From Bacteroidales bacterium (GTDB lineage: Bacteria; Bacteroidota; Bacteroidia; Bacteroidales; UBA1715), in contig JAFZTG010000230.1 in NCBI GenBank assembly GCA_017618935.1, forward strand, positions 1 to 11,256: a DNA stretch of 11,256 nt. The letters run 5' to 3'. Shown here piece after piece: positions 1 to 5,983 of this stretch. The notes beneath the pieces were generated by a model. That model worked only from the letters and a program-made list of their open reading frames with translations. It was not told the DNA's origin and did no database searches. Every line of letters starts with the position of its first letter. The stretch's first letter is position 1. The translations under genes were made by a program, and so were the position numbers.

Positions 1-701
1 ACGTAAATCAAACATTCGCTGAACGTAATTCTTGACAATATCGACATCCAAAATATCACACCTTGATTGTTCTGCAATCCCGAAGCGAGTTGAGAAAACT
101 CGTCACCACTTTCCGAAGCGAGTACGGGATATGTTTCCCAATGTTGGTTCAACAGGTTTTCCTTTGTTTGAGCAAGTTCCAACGCTTGATTGGCAACGTC
201 CAACGCTTGGTTTGCAAGATTGTTTGCCGACGAAATGCCGTTACCCAAAGCATTTGCCATTGCGTTCATTGCCGATGAAAGTCCGTTGCTTGTGTCGTTT
301 ATGGCGTTTCGCACACCTTCCTTTGTAGCCACTTGGTCGGACAACTGAATTTGCAGACTTGCACCGTATTCAACTATCCGTAGTAGGTTTTGAATATCGC
401 TCACGCCAAGTGAACGGATTGTATTGTCAACGAGTATGGGATAGCCGTAATAAGCCGACGACGCTATGAGTTTTACCTGCGTGTTGCCTATGGCAAGTTG
501 CATATTTGAAAGAATACGGTTGATACTTGAAAAGTTCACGCCCATTTCTGCCTGTATCGGGGCTATTCGTTGCCCTAATTGTGCTTGGGTAACGTAGTCC
601 GAATCGTTCTCCAAATCGCTCAACTTTGAAGCACCAACGTAATCCAACCGACCTGTAAAGGGGTTGAATTTCTTTTTCAGATATTGTGCGATTTTACTCA
701 T
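1..701 (-). CDS. Fibre- or spike-like protein, 5' part only (truncated by window edge)
   Basis: This reading frame is open from an ATG at 701 to the left window edge (233 residues visible), so the C-terminal part is missing. The N-terminus carries an N-P-F-T-G-R-L-D-Y-V-G motif near residues 13-23, of the kind I associate with the virion-attachment ends of Bacteroidota phage fibres. Residues about 135-185 are an Ala/Asn-rich helix with repeats such as ALDVANQALELA, suggesting a trimeric coiled-coil shaft. The start lies inside the last codons of the upstream 355-aa gene (8-nt overlap), which indicates translational coupling. The last 34 codons are ambiguous because another frame looks more protein-like there (see findings). 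I infer a host-recognition or vertex fibre; this rests on architecture, not on a recognised domain. Confidence 0.6.
   Translation of the reverse strand, partial: MSKIAQYLKKKFNPFTGRLDYVGASKLSDLENDSDYVTQAQLGQRIAPIQAEMGVNFSSINRILSNMQLAIGNTQVKLIASSAYYGYPILVDNTIRSLGVSDIQNLLRIVEYGASLQIQLSDQVATKEGVRNAINDTSNGLSSAMNAMANALGNGISSANNLANQALDVANQALELAQTKENLLNQHWETYPVLASESGDEFSQLASGLQNNQGVIFWMSILSRITFSECLIY
80..123. repeat. Two direct copies of an 11-mer, 33 bp apart
   Basis: The sequence CCGAAGCGAGT occurs at 80-90 and again at 113-123. The 33-bp period is eleven codons, so both copies read Leu-Ala-Ser in the fibre-like gene. The first copy also forms a small dyad with AACTCG just downstream. It may be a trace of an in-frame duplication, and it coincides with the place where the reading frame becomes uncertain. 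Confidence 0.6.
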
Positions 702-1761
702 TGGTTATGGTTGTTAGCGTTTTATTTATCAATGTTTTGTCTTTGGCGAATGCCTGCATAACGCTCCAAAACTCGTTAAACTCCTCGTCGGTGAGTGTAT
801 CGACGAATTTCCCGATGGCGTTGATATGTTCGGAGCGTGGGCTTACCTGCGACACTTCCACTTCCTCGTTGCTTATCGGTTGTGGGTTGGGTTCTTCCGT
901 CTGTGGCTTTTGCAACAATGTTACCATTTCGTCTTTCGACATTCCTGCCAAGCCACCAAGCACGTCTGCGTGTTTTATGGCAAGGTTCGTAGCTGTTTTC
1001 TCCAAAATGCCCACAAGCGACATTCCGCCTATCGAGTATTCGGGTTTCAAATGCTCCAAATCCTCAATCTTGCACTCCAAATCGTCTATTTTGTCCTCTA
1101 ATTCTTCGGAATACTTGTTGGCGTTGTCAAGTTCCTTTTGCAACTCTTCAAGTTTGCTTTCAAGTTTTGCTTTCTCCGTTACCATTTCATCATATCGACG
1201 GTCTTTGTCTGCTTGAATGAAACGATGTTCCAAAAGGTTTTCACGCACTTGCATAATTGCCCCGAAGCCACCAAACTTATCGTCACTAAAACCGTTCAAT
1301 TTGCTTTTGTCGAACCCCATCATTCCAAGAATGTCCTTTACAACATCTCCTGTTGGTTCTTGTTTTGGCAAGGCTGGACGTAATGGTTCTTCTAAATCGT
1401 CATTTGATTTTGATGTATTAGAAGGACACCAATTATTTATTGTTCCGCTCTGTAAAGGTATTTTGTTGTCATAAAAAGTAGTCACTCCATTTGATGACTT
1501 AATTAAACAATAAAATGCTGTGTATTGTTTGTCTTGAAGAATCTTATCTATGGCTTCGTTAAACTCATCAACGAGTTCCATTCTTTTTTCTTTATCCGCT
1601 TTCTTTGTGTTAAACTCTTTATAAAAAGTTGAATTATCGCTTTCGTCGAGATATACATTCAACTTAATAAACAATCCGCCTTTTGCTTTTTCAGAAACAA
1701 TTCTACGGAGACTATTAATTATCTGAATGACTTCGTTAACGCTGTATGTTTTCGTTTCCAT
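694..1761 (-). CDS. Coiled-coil structural-type protein, two-part composition
   Basis: A 355-residue protein of unrecognised family. I take the ATG at 1761, five A residues after the stop of the 122-aa gene; a longer version would need TTG. Residues about 1-122 form a globular-looking domain with YSVNEVIQIINSLRRIVSE near the start. A Pro-rich hinge (PLRPALPKQEP) near residue 125 follows, then a Gly/Phe patch (DDKFGGFGA). A long charged coiled coil spans about residues 186-238, a hydrophobic Gly-rich helix about 245-275, and a Pro/Glu linker precedes a helical C-terminal domain. The DNA for the first third is visibly richer in A/T than the rest, so the N-terminal domain may have been exchanged. 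It sits between capsid-type genes and the fibre-like gene, with overlap into the latter. A virion or assembly role is inferred from position only. Confidence 0.6.
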   Translation of the reverse strand: METKTYSVNEVIQIINSLRRIVSEKAKGGLFIKLNVYLDESDNSTFYKEFNTKKADKEKRMELVDEFNEAIDKILQDKQYTAFYCLIKSSNGVTTFYDNKIPLQSGTINNWCPSNTSKSNDDLEEPLRPALPKQEPTGDVVKDILGMMGFDKSKLNGFSDDKFGGFGAIMQVRENLLEHRFIQADKDRRYDEMVTEKAKLESKLEELQKELDNANKYSEELEDKIDDLECKIEDLEHLKPEYSIGGMSLVGILEKTATNLAIKHADVLGGLAGMSKDEMVTLLQKPQTEEPNPQPISNEEVEVSQVSPRSEHINAIGKFVDTLTDEEFNEFWSVMQAFAKDKTLINKTLTTITNE

Positions 1762-1766
1762 TTTTT

Positions 1767-2135
1767 TCAAATTTTAGATTTAGAAATAGGGGTTATTCTT
1801 ATAAAGTCCAATCGGAAAGCAGGAATTTCCTTGTGTTTGGAACGTACACGAATGATTAGGAAATTCGTGAATAGTTTTATGATACTCGTTCCGTACATTG
1901 CAAGGTCTTTCTGCGTGCATTGCACCGATTCCGACGGAGATGTCAGTATAAGTTCCGTTTCGTTGGAAAGCAGGTCGTTTTCGCCAATGCGTATGCCTGT
2001 AAGCACACAGGTTTCGTTTCCCAACTGCAAAACCGTTTCACTTTCCGAAACCTGCACACCAATCGGGGTTACGATTGTGTCGTACCCCAATCTGTGCCAA
2101 CGTTCCTGTTCCAATTCAACAATCCTACTTATCAT
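1767..2135 (-). CDS. Small beta-rich protein, probable minor virion component
   Basis: A 122-residue protein that I cannot assign to a family. After a short N-terminal helix (ISRIVELEQERWHRLG) it alternates short hydrophobic strands and polar turns to the end (TIVTPIGVQV, TVLQLGN, VLTGIRIG, ELILTS, LIIRVR, RLDFIRIT), which suggests a beta-sandwich. There is no signal peptide or membrane segment. The ATG at 2135 overlaps the end of the 163-aa gene by 11 nt, so the two are probably translationally coupled. The phrase TPIG also occurs near the N-terminus of the 423-aa protein, but this is too short to argue homology. A minor capsid or connector role is inferred from the neighbouring beta-rich genes. 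Confidence 0.55.
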   Translation of the reverse strand: MISRIVELEQERWHRLGYDTIVTPIGVQVSESETVLQLGNETCVLTGIRIGENDLLSNETELILTSPSESVQCTQKDLAMYGTSIIKLFTNFLIIRVRSKHKEIPAFRLDFIRITPISKSKI

Positions 2136-2616
2136 ATTCCAAATAGATTTTTACGGTGTATTTGTTCCGTCGTGGTTGGTTGTAGGAATAGTACAGACCA
2201 CTCGTTGCGATTGGCGTTTCTTCCTTTTCCTCGACGGTGAATTTCATACTTGTTCCCGATGTCACGTCGATTGGCTTGTCAAACTCCACCTTGTTGCCGT
2301 TGAAAGAGCAATCGTGCAGGTTTTCGCACGAATAGATTGGCGAGTTTGCCACAATCACATCGGTTTTGTTCATACAAATTGAGAGTGAGCCGAGTTGAGC
2401 CGATAGAATATCCTTGACGGTCGTGTTGTCGTTTTCGTCGGTGTACTCCAAATGTGTCATTTTGGTACACGTGTCGAGTTCGGCAAAGCAACAAAAACTT
2501 TTGATTTTTCTTACTTTGGCAGGAAGCACGATGGTTTTCTCAAACACGTCGCCAAACGTGAAATTGTTGCCACCTGCAAGACGGTCGGGAATTTCTATTT
2601 CTGCAACGTAAAGCAT
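2125..2616 (-). CDS. Beta-rich protein, probable capsid or vertex component
   Basis: A 163-residue protein with no family I recognise. Nearly the whole chain reads as beta strands and turns: LYVAEIEIPD at the N-terminus, TIVLPAKVRKIKSF, a Cys-containing stretch (CCFAELDTCTK), SLSICMNKTDVIVA, TSMKFTVEEKE, and a final strand KYTVKIYLEYD. This pattern is compatible with a single jelly roll. Start: an ATG at 2616 lies four bases after a TAGGAG sequence formed by the stop codon of the 119-aa gene, one of the few Shine-Dalgarno-like sites here. Several cysteines suggest either a reducing assembly environment or disulfides in the particle. Its place between two other beta-rich genes supports a structural role, which remains inferred. 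Confidence 0.55.
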   Translation of the reverse strand: MLYVAEIEIPDRLAGGNNFTFGDVFEKTIVLPAKVRKIKSFCCFAELDTCTKMTHLEYTDENDNTTVKDILSAQLGSLSICMNKTDVIVANSPIYSCENLHDCSFNGNKVEFDKPIDVTSGTSMKFTVEEKEETPIATSGLYYSYNQPRRNKYTVKIYLEYDK

Positions 2617-2621
2617 AACTC

Positions 2622-2981
2622 CTAATTTTCAAGAACCAAATAAAAGTCGAGAAGCACGTCCGACGTGCCTTTGTTCGTCAATGTCAAATCCATTTCCGAC
2701 GAACGTGCAGGAATGCCGTCAGCCGAAAAGTCGTACACCACGTTTTTCAGTTCCACGTTGCCGTTGAACGTGAGCAACATTGCGTTTGTGCCTTTGGGCA
2801 GGATTTCCTGTTGTGCGATTTTCAGGAACAACGACACCTGCGAAAGGTTCGTATTAGCCGATACAGGCACGATGAACGCACCCGTACATTTCGCATAATT
2901 CTCCAATAGTTGTTCTGAAAGCACCGTTTCAGCACCAGCAGGCACTCTTACTTCCTGCCATATTTGAAAACTTCTTTTCAT
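2622..2981 (-). CDS. Small jelly-roll-like protein, candidate minor capsid or penton
   Basis: A 119-residue, probably all-beta protein. The visible strand pattern is SFQIWQEVRVPAG, GAFIVPVSAN, QVSLFLKIAQQ, AMLLTFNGNVELKNV, SEMDLTLTNKG and the terminal strand VLLDFYLVLEN. The combination of an 'opening' strand plus VPAG and a final 'TNKGTSDV + hydrophobic strand' is reminiscent of single jelly-roll vertex proteins, but this is an impression from pattern, not a match I can verify. The ATG lies two bases after the stop of the 423-aa gene, with no room for its own promoter. There is no membrane segment or signal peptide. Its size suits a penton or cement protein. Confidence 0.55.
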   Translation of the reverse strand: MKRSFQIWQEVRVPAGAETVLSEQLLENYAKCTGAFIVPVSANTNLSQVSLFLKIAQQEILPKGTNAMLLTFNGNVELKNVVYDFSADGIPARSSEMDLTLTNKGTSDVLLDFYLVLEN

Positions 2982-2983
2982 TT

Positions 2984-4255
2984 CTAACAGACTTTTTTAT
3001 AGATGAATAAAACATAAAGGTCAAAGTTTGAGATGTCCATACCACAAGCCGTTTCCACCATATCGGCTTTCTTCGACACCACGAAAGAGATGTTTCTCTT
3101 GATAGGTTCGTCAAAGTTGAAAATCGCCTTACGGAATGGTATTTTGTCGGTTGCCGAAAACAGAAGCAAGTCCGTCTTGTTCGGAATCACTTCGTTGTCA
3201 GTTCCCGATATTGTGAAATTGACGTGTATGTCGGAGTTCAACACACGGTCAATGCCGTTTGCAGTCATTATAGGATAAAAGAACATTGCAGTCGGTTCGT
3301 GGTCGAACACAAACTGAAACTCGTTGCCGTAGGTGGTTTCTCCGTTGGAATTGTTTGCAATATACTTTGAGATTTGAGCCGTCGGTATGGTTTCGTATTG
3401 CTGTCCGTTGAACCAATAGTGTGAACGGCTGTATTGAATGCCGTTGATTGTTACCTCGTCGCTCGGTTGTGGTTCTTCCACTATGTCGGGGGCAGTCGGT
3501 TCTTCGGGAATCACAGGTTCTTCGCCCAATGCTTCAGCAGGTTGTGAAACAGGGTTCACTGCGACAGGTTGTTGCGGTTCTTCGCCCTCTTCGCCACCGT
3601 CAACCCACGCTTGGTGTGCCGTTTCCCATTCTCCGTATGCCGTTATATATGCTTCGTAGTTGTTGTATGCAGTCCACGCTTCCGACAATTCCTGCCATTG
3701 TGCGTGTGCTTCGGTCTGTGCCGTGTATTCGGCAAGTGCCACGTTGTATGAAGCGAGTGCCGTTTGATACGCATTGTATGTTATCACGTCTTCCTCATAC
3801 ATTTCGTCTAAAAGTCGGAAAGCCCTTTCCAATGCCTGTCGTGCTTCCTGTCCCGTAGGTTTTCCTTTTAGGCGTAGTTGTTTTGTTTCAACGAAATCAA
3901 AGCCCTTGCTTTCGTCAACTTCCTTGTCGGAACACACAAAGACGATGTTGAAATCGTTGTTTTTGATTCCCGAAATCTTAATTTCGGATAGGTTCACGTT
4001 CAAATTCACGTTCAAAGCCACGTCGTACCATTTGTGTCTGCGATTGCCGTATGGCACGCTCGTCATAAATGGCAGTACAATCAAGTCACGGCAGATTTGT
4101 TTTCCGTCGATGATGATGGAAATCTTGTCCAATGTGCGTTTATACTCAAACAATGCGTCGTTTTTGCTTTCAAAAAACACTGCACGTATTGATTTAACGC
4201 CTATCGGTGTCGTAGTCTGTATGTAGTCGCTTTCGCTTGGAACGGTAAAGAACAT
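2984..4255 (-). CDS. Two beta domains joined by aromatic helix and Pro/Glu linker; spike or capsid candidate
   Basis: I choose the ATG at 4255 (423 aa). The upstream in-frame ATG at 4312 would place the start inside the terminator hairpin, while 4255 is preceded by the A-rich CAAAAACTTACAACA. Residues 1-125 alternate strands and turns (KISIIIDGKQ, YDVALNVNLNVNLSEIKISG, FNIVFVCSD). Residues about 134-217 form a long helix with Tyr/Trp at near-heptad spacing. Residues about 218-268 are a Gly/Glu/Pro-rich flexible linker. From about 310 on, a second beta domain ends in NFDLYVLFIYKK. This layout suits a vertex spike or a two-domain shell protein with a helical insertion. A 12-bp tandem repeat encodes the NLNV repeat. 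The family is not recognised; a structural role is inferred from context. Confidence 0.6.
   Translation of the reverse strand: MFFTVPSESDYIQTTTPIGVKSIRAVFFESKNDALFEYKRTLDKISIIIDGKQICRDLIVLPFMTSVPYGNRRHKWYDVALNVNLNVNLSEIKISGIKNNDFNIVFVCSDKEVDESKGFDFVETKQLRLKGKPTGQEARQALERAFRLLDEMYEEDVITYNAYQTALASYNVALAEYTAQTEAHAQWQELSEAWTAYNNYEAYITAYGEWETAHQAWVDGGEEGEEPQQPVAVNPVSQPAEALGEEPVIPEEPTAPDIVEEPQPSDEVTINGIQYSRSHYWFNGQQYETIPTAQISKYIANNSNGETTYGNEFQFVFDHEPTAMFFYPIMTANGIDRVLNSDIHVNFTISGTDNEVIPNKTDLLLFSATDKIPFRKAIFNFDEPIKRNISFVVSKKADMVETACGMDISNFDLYVLFIYKKVC
3993..4016. repeat. Perfect 12-bp tandem repeat inside the 423-aa gene
   Basis: TTCACGTTCAAA is present twice head to tail. On the coding strand it produces the repeated residues around LNVNLNVNL in a predicted beta strand. 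It is in frame and could expand or contract by four residues through slippage. Confidence 0.8.
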
Positions 4256-4270
4256 TGTTGTAAGTTTTTG

Positions 4271-4308
4271 AAAAAAGTCGGTCGTGTCGCCTATAACACG
4301 ACCAACTT
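4271..4308 (-). terminator. Rho-independent terminator after the 208-aa gene
   Basis: On the minus strand a 13-base arm (4308-4296) pairs with 4287-4275 with a single mismatch around an 8-base loop, and is followed by six T residues (4276-4271). The core stem is GGTCGTGT/ACACGACC. It starts 24 bases after the stop codon of the 208-aa gene and ends 15 bases before the chosen start of the next gene. There is no space for a new promoter in between, so the downstream genes must be reached by read-through. It therefore probably acts as a partial terminator that sets the ratio of the 208-aa protein to the proteins made after it. Confidence 0.8.
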
Positions 4309-4331
4309 CCAACTATGACAAATACACTTGC

Positions 4332-4958
4332 TTACGCTTTGTTGGTTTTGATACCGTGAAAGATGATTCTCACTGCACGGTGTTCGGGAGTTTCGCCCGA
4401 AAGGTTGTATGCCTTTGGCAAATACAACGTCGGGATAATGTCCGTCATCGGAATGAAAATCTTTGCACAGTCAAAGGCGTGGTAACCCATCAACTCTTTG
4501 TCGCCACCATTTTTACGGAACACCTCGTTTGACGAGCGTGGGTACAGGATTTTGTCGCCCTGTTTGATTTCCAACTCGCCACCTGCGATGTTTTCGTCAA
4601 TCTTGCCGTAGGTTGCCGACTTGATTGCTTCTTCCGAACTTCCCGAAACGGTTGCTTCCAACAACTGCATACCTGTAAGATATGCGTATGTGCTTGCTTC
4701 CAACTTACGGTTGTTCACGTTGGTGATACCGACTTTTTTGGTGTCCGATGACTGCATTAACTCAACGGTCGTTTCAGCACCCAAATAGCGTGTTGCGTAC
4801 ATTGAGTAGTCAACCGTGTGCAACACACCGTTAATCAAAGCGTCAGCGACTGCCTTGTCGATTTTGCCCATACGAGCCTCGAACTCTGATTTTCCTCTTG
4901 TGAACCACGTTCCTATGAACGGATTTCTACGTACTTTTTTTGAAATTTCTTCTGCCAT
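4332..4958 (-). CDS. Candidate major capsid or abundant shell protein
   Basis: A 208-residue soluble protein with no signal peptide or membrane segment. The basic N-terminus (KKVRRNPFIGTWFTRGKSEF) could be an internal arm. A helical portion (residues about 33-50) and a mixed region follow, then strands such as GGELEIKQGDKILYP, AKIFIPMTDIIPTLYLP and the final strand AVRIIFHGIKTNK. The candidacy as major shell protein rests on three things: its position between membrane proteins and other beta-rich genes, the intrinsic terminator right after it (typical behind highly expressed capsid genes), and its ordinary soluble composition. It is shorter than double-jelly-roll major capsid proteins I know (about 270-400 aa), so it would have to be a single jelly roll or a different fold. 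The start ATG follows ATTGTAAAA and begins M-A-E. Confidence 0.5.
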   Translation of the reverse strand: MAEEISKKVRRNPFIGTWFTRGKSEFEARMGKIDKAVADALINGVLHTVDYSMYATRYLGAETTVELMQSSDTKKVGITNVNNRKLEASTYAYLTGMQLLEATVSGSSEEAIKSATYGKIDENIAGGELEIKQGDKILYPRSSNEVFRKNGGDKELMGYHAFDCAKIFIPMTDIIPTLYLPKAYNLSGETPEHRAVRIIFHGIKTNKA

Positions 4959-4969
4959 TTTTACAATAG

Positions 4970-4986
4970 TTTAATTAGTTATTACT
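4970..4986 (-). promoter_or_regulatory. Leader motif copy 1, upstream of the 208-aa gene
   Basis: The 17-mer TTTAATTAGTTATTACT (plus-strand reading; AGTAATAACTAATTAAA on the transcribed strand) lies 12-28 bases before the ATG at 4958. It matches copy 2 before the 181-aa gene in 16 of 17 positions. Both genes then start ATGGCAGAA. Its place in the short leader fits a translation-enhancing A/T-rich element; a promoter element is also possible. Confidence 0.5.
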
Positions 4987-4989
4987 CTG

Positions 4990-5535
4990 TTACATAAGGT
5001 CAACTCCGTCAACTTGGTTTTCAAAATCGACTTCATCGTCAGCACCCTGCACCGTGTCAACATCGGAGTTCACCGTGTCGGGAGTTTCGTGAAAAGTCTT
5101 TTCCAAATCGTAGTTTGAGGGTAGTTGGTCGAAATTTGTGATGTTGCCGACACCAGGCAACGGCACTTGTTCATCGTCGCCACCCAACGAAATCTTGTTT
5201 TCGCCCAAGAAATTGTTGGCAAGCGATACGCCACCTGCTGCACCGATACCAAGTCCCACCATTTTGAGGTGTGGCTCTTTCACTAACAGGCTTGTCGCCA
5301 AACCAACGCCCACCGTTGCAAGTGGAGCGACGATTTTCGACGCAGTTCCGTCAAGTCCGAGCAGGTCAGTACCCGATACCGAATCCTTTTTGCTCACAAA
5401 TTTTTGCACCAAAGAACCTACGGCAAGACCGCCCACAAGGCAAAGTCCCTTTACTCCGTAGTCCTTTACAGACACTTTGCCCAAGCCAGTGCTTGTGCTT
5501 CGTCTGCTTTTACGTCTTTTCTTTTTTTCTGCCAT
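4990..5535 (-). CDS. Small membrane protein with basic head and acidic tail
   Basis: A 181-residue protein of unrecognised family. The first 12 residues are extremely basic (AEKKKRRKSRRS). Three Gly/Ala/Val/Leu-rich hydrophobic stretches follow at about 28-47 (VKGLCLVGGLAVGSLVQKF), 68-85 (IVAPLATVGVGLATSLLV) and 90-110 (MVGLGIGAAGGVSLANNFL), which are short, Gly-rich membrane segments or hairpins. The last 65 residues are soluble and strongly acidic (DDEVDFENQVDGVDLM). A basic end next to membrane segments would let the protein bridge a lipid layer and nucleic acid. It lies between the peptidoglycan-binding membrane protein and the candidate capsid gene, so an internal-membrane virion protein is my inference. 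The ATG at 5535 is preceded by a conserved leader motif and an A-rich stretch. Confidence 0.6.
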   Translation of the reverse strand: MAEKKKRRKSRRSTSTGLGKVSVKDYGVKGLCLVGGLAVGSLVQKFVSKKDSVSGTDLLGLDGTASKIVAPLATVGVGLATSLLVKEPHLKMVGLGIGAAGGVSLANNFLGENKISLGGDDEQVPLPGVGNITNFDQLPSNYDLEKTFHETPDTVNSDVDTVQGADDEVDFENQVDGVDLM

Positions 5536-5547
5536 TTTGTTATGATT

Positions 5548-5564
5548 TTTAATGAGTTATTACT
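5548..5564 (-). promoter_or_regulatory. Leader motif copy 2, upstream of the 181-aa gene
   Basis: TTTAATGAGTTATTACT (plus-strand reading) is the near-identical partner of the 4970-4986 motif, 13-29 bases before the ATG at 5535. The recurrence of both motif and position before two adjacent genes argues for a shared function in expression. Confidence 0.5.
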
Positions 5565-5566
5565 TC

Positions 5567-5965
5567 CTACAATAGATTGATGACTTTGTGGCTCGCACGT
5601 GCTTTTCTACGTCTGCGAATGCCGTTCAACGCCTTTTTCTTGTTGTTGTTGTCGATGAGTTTGTACACACCGTAGCCAACGCCAAGACCACAGAGGATAA
5701 TACCCCCGATTTTCAGTTTCTTCTTTGTGCTTTCTGTAAAATTGAAATTCATAATGCCTCTCTTTTTATTGTTGTTACCGTTTACTATTCTTGAAAAAAG
5801 TTCCTGTGAACACGTCGTTACCCCGTATGCCTTTTTCAAAGCCGTTTCGGTTGCGTCACCGAAATAGCCGTCGGCAGTAACGCCAATCTTCGATTGGAGT
5901 GCCATAGTGTTTGAGCCTTTCATTCCTTTCGCTAAAGGAAAACTTTCGTTTACGTATGTTGCCAT
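5567..5965 (-). CDS. Peptidoglycan-binding domain joined to a single membrane segment
   Basis: A 132-residue protein. Residues about 8-50 match the pattern of a short PG_binding_1-type domain (MALQSKIGVTADGYFGDATE, then TALKKAYG): a leading hydrophobic/Gln helix, a 'DGYFG' turn and a 'T-x-x-A-L' helix. After an Asn/Lys linker, residues about 83-103 form a Gly-rich membrane helix (IGGIILCGLGVGYGVYKLI), followed by a strongly basic tail (RRRRKARASHK). There is no signal peptide. With the basic tail inside, the N-terminal domain would face outward, fitting a virion membrane protein that contacts the cell wall during entry. It carries the GYxxYK-like membrane motif seen at the end of the 852-aa protein. 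An internal in-frame ATG at 5752 could yield a 61-residue form. The gene starts 18 nt after the 852-aa gene. Confidence 0.7.
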   Translation of the reverse strand: MATYVNESFPLAKGMKGSNTMALQSKIGVTADGYFGDATETALKKAYGVTTCSQELFSRIVNGNNNKKRGIMNFNFTESTKKKLKIGGIILCGLGVGYGVYKLIDNNNKKKALNGIRRRRKARASHKVINLL

Positions 5966-5983
5966 TTTCTTTCTCTTTTTATG

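Noticed and set aside
60..105. Programmed -1 slippery site in the fibre-like gene
   Set aside because: No X-XXY-YYZ heptamer stands in the correct phase in the stretch where both frames are open.
32..328. Plus-strand ORFs of 98 and 71 aa at the left edge
   Set aside because: They are antisense to the fibre-like gene, which has better composition and coupling to the upstream gene.
686..1216. Plus-strand ORF of 176 aa
   Set aside because: It lies entirely opposite the 355-aa gene, is Ser-rich from reversed codons, and has no leader; it is an antisense shadow.
1831..2382. Plus-strand ORF of 183 aa and a 106-aa partner
   Set aside because: Both run antisense across the overlapping 122- and 163-aa genes and show no family pattern.
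3438..3858. Plus-strand Ser/Pro-rich ORFs opposite the 423-aa gene
   Set aside because: They mirror the Glu/Pro linker and aromatic helix codons of the minus-strand gene.
4256..4312. Longer start (ATG 4312) for the 423-aa protein
   Set aside because: It would place the initiation region within the terminator hairpin and adds residues encoded by the stem; ATG 4255 has an A-rich leader.
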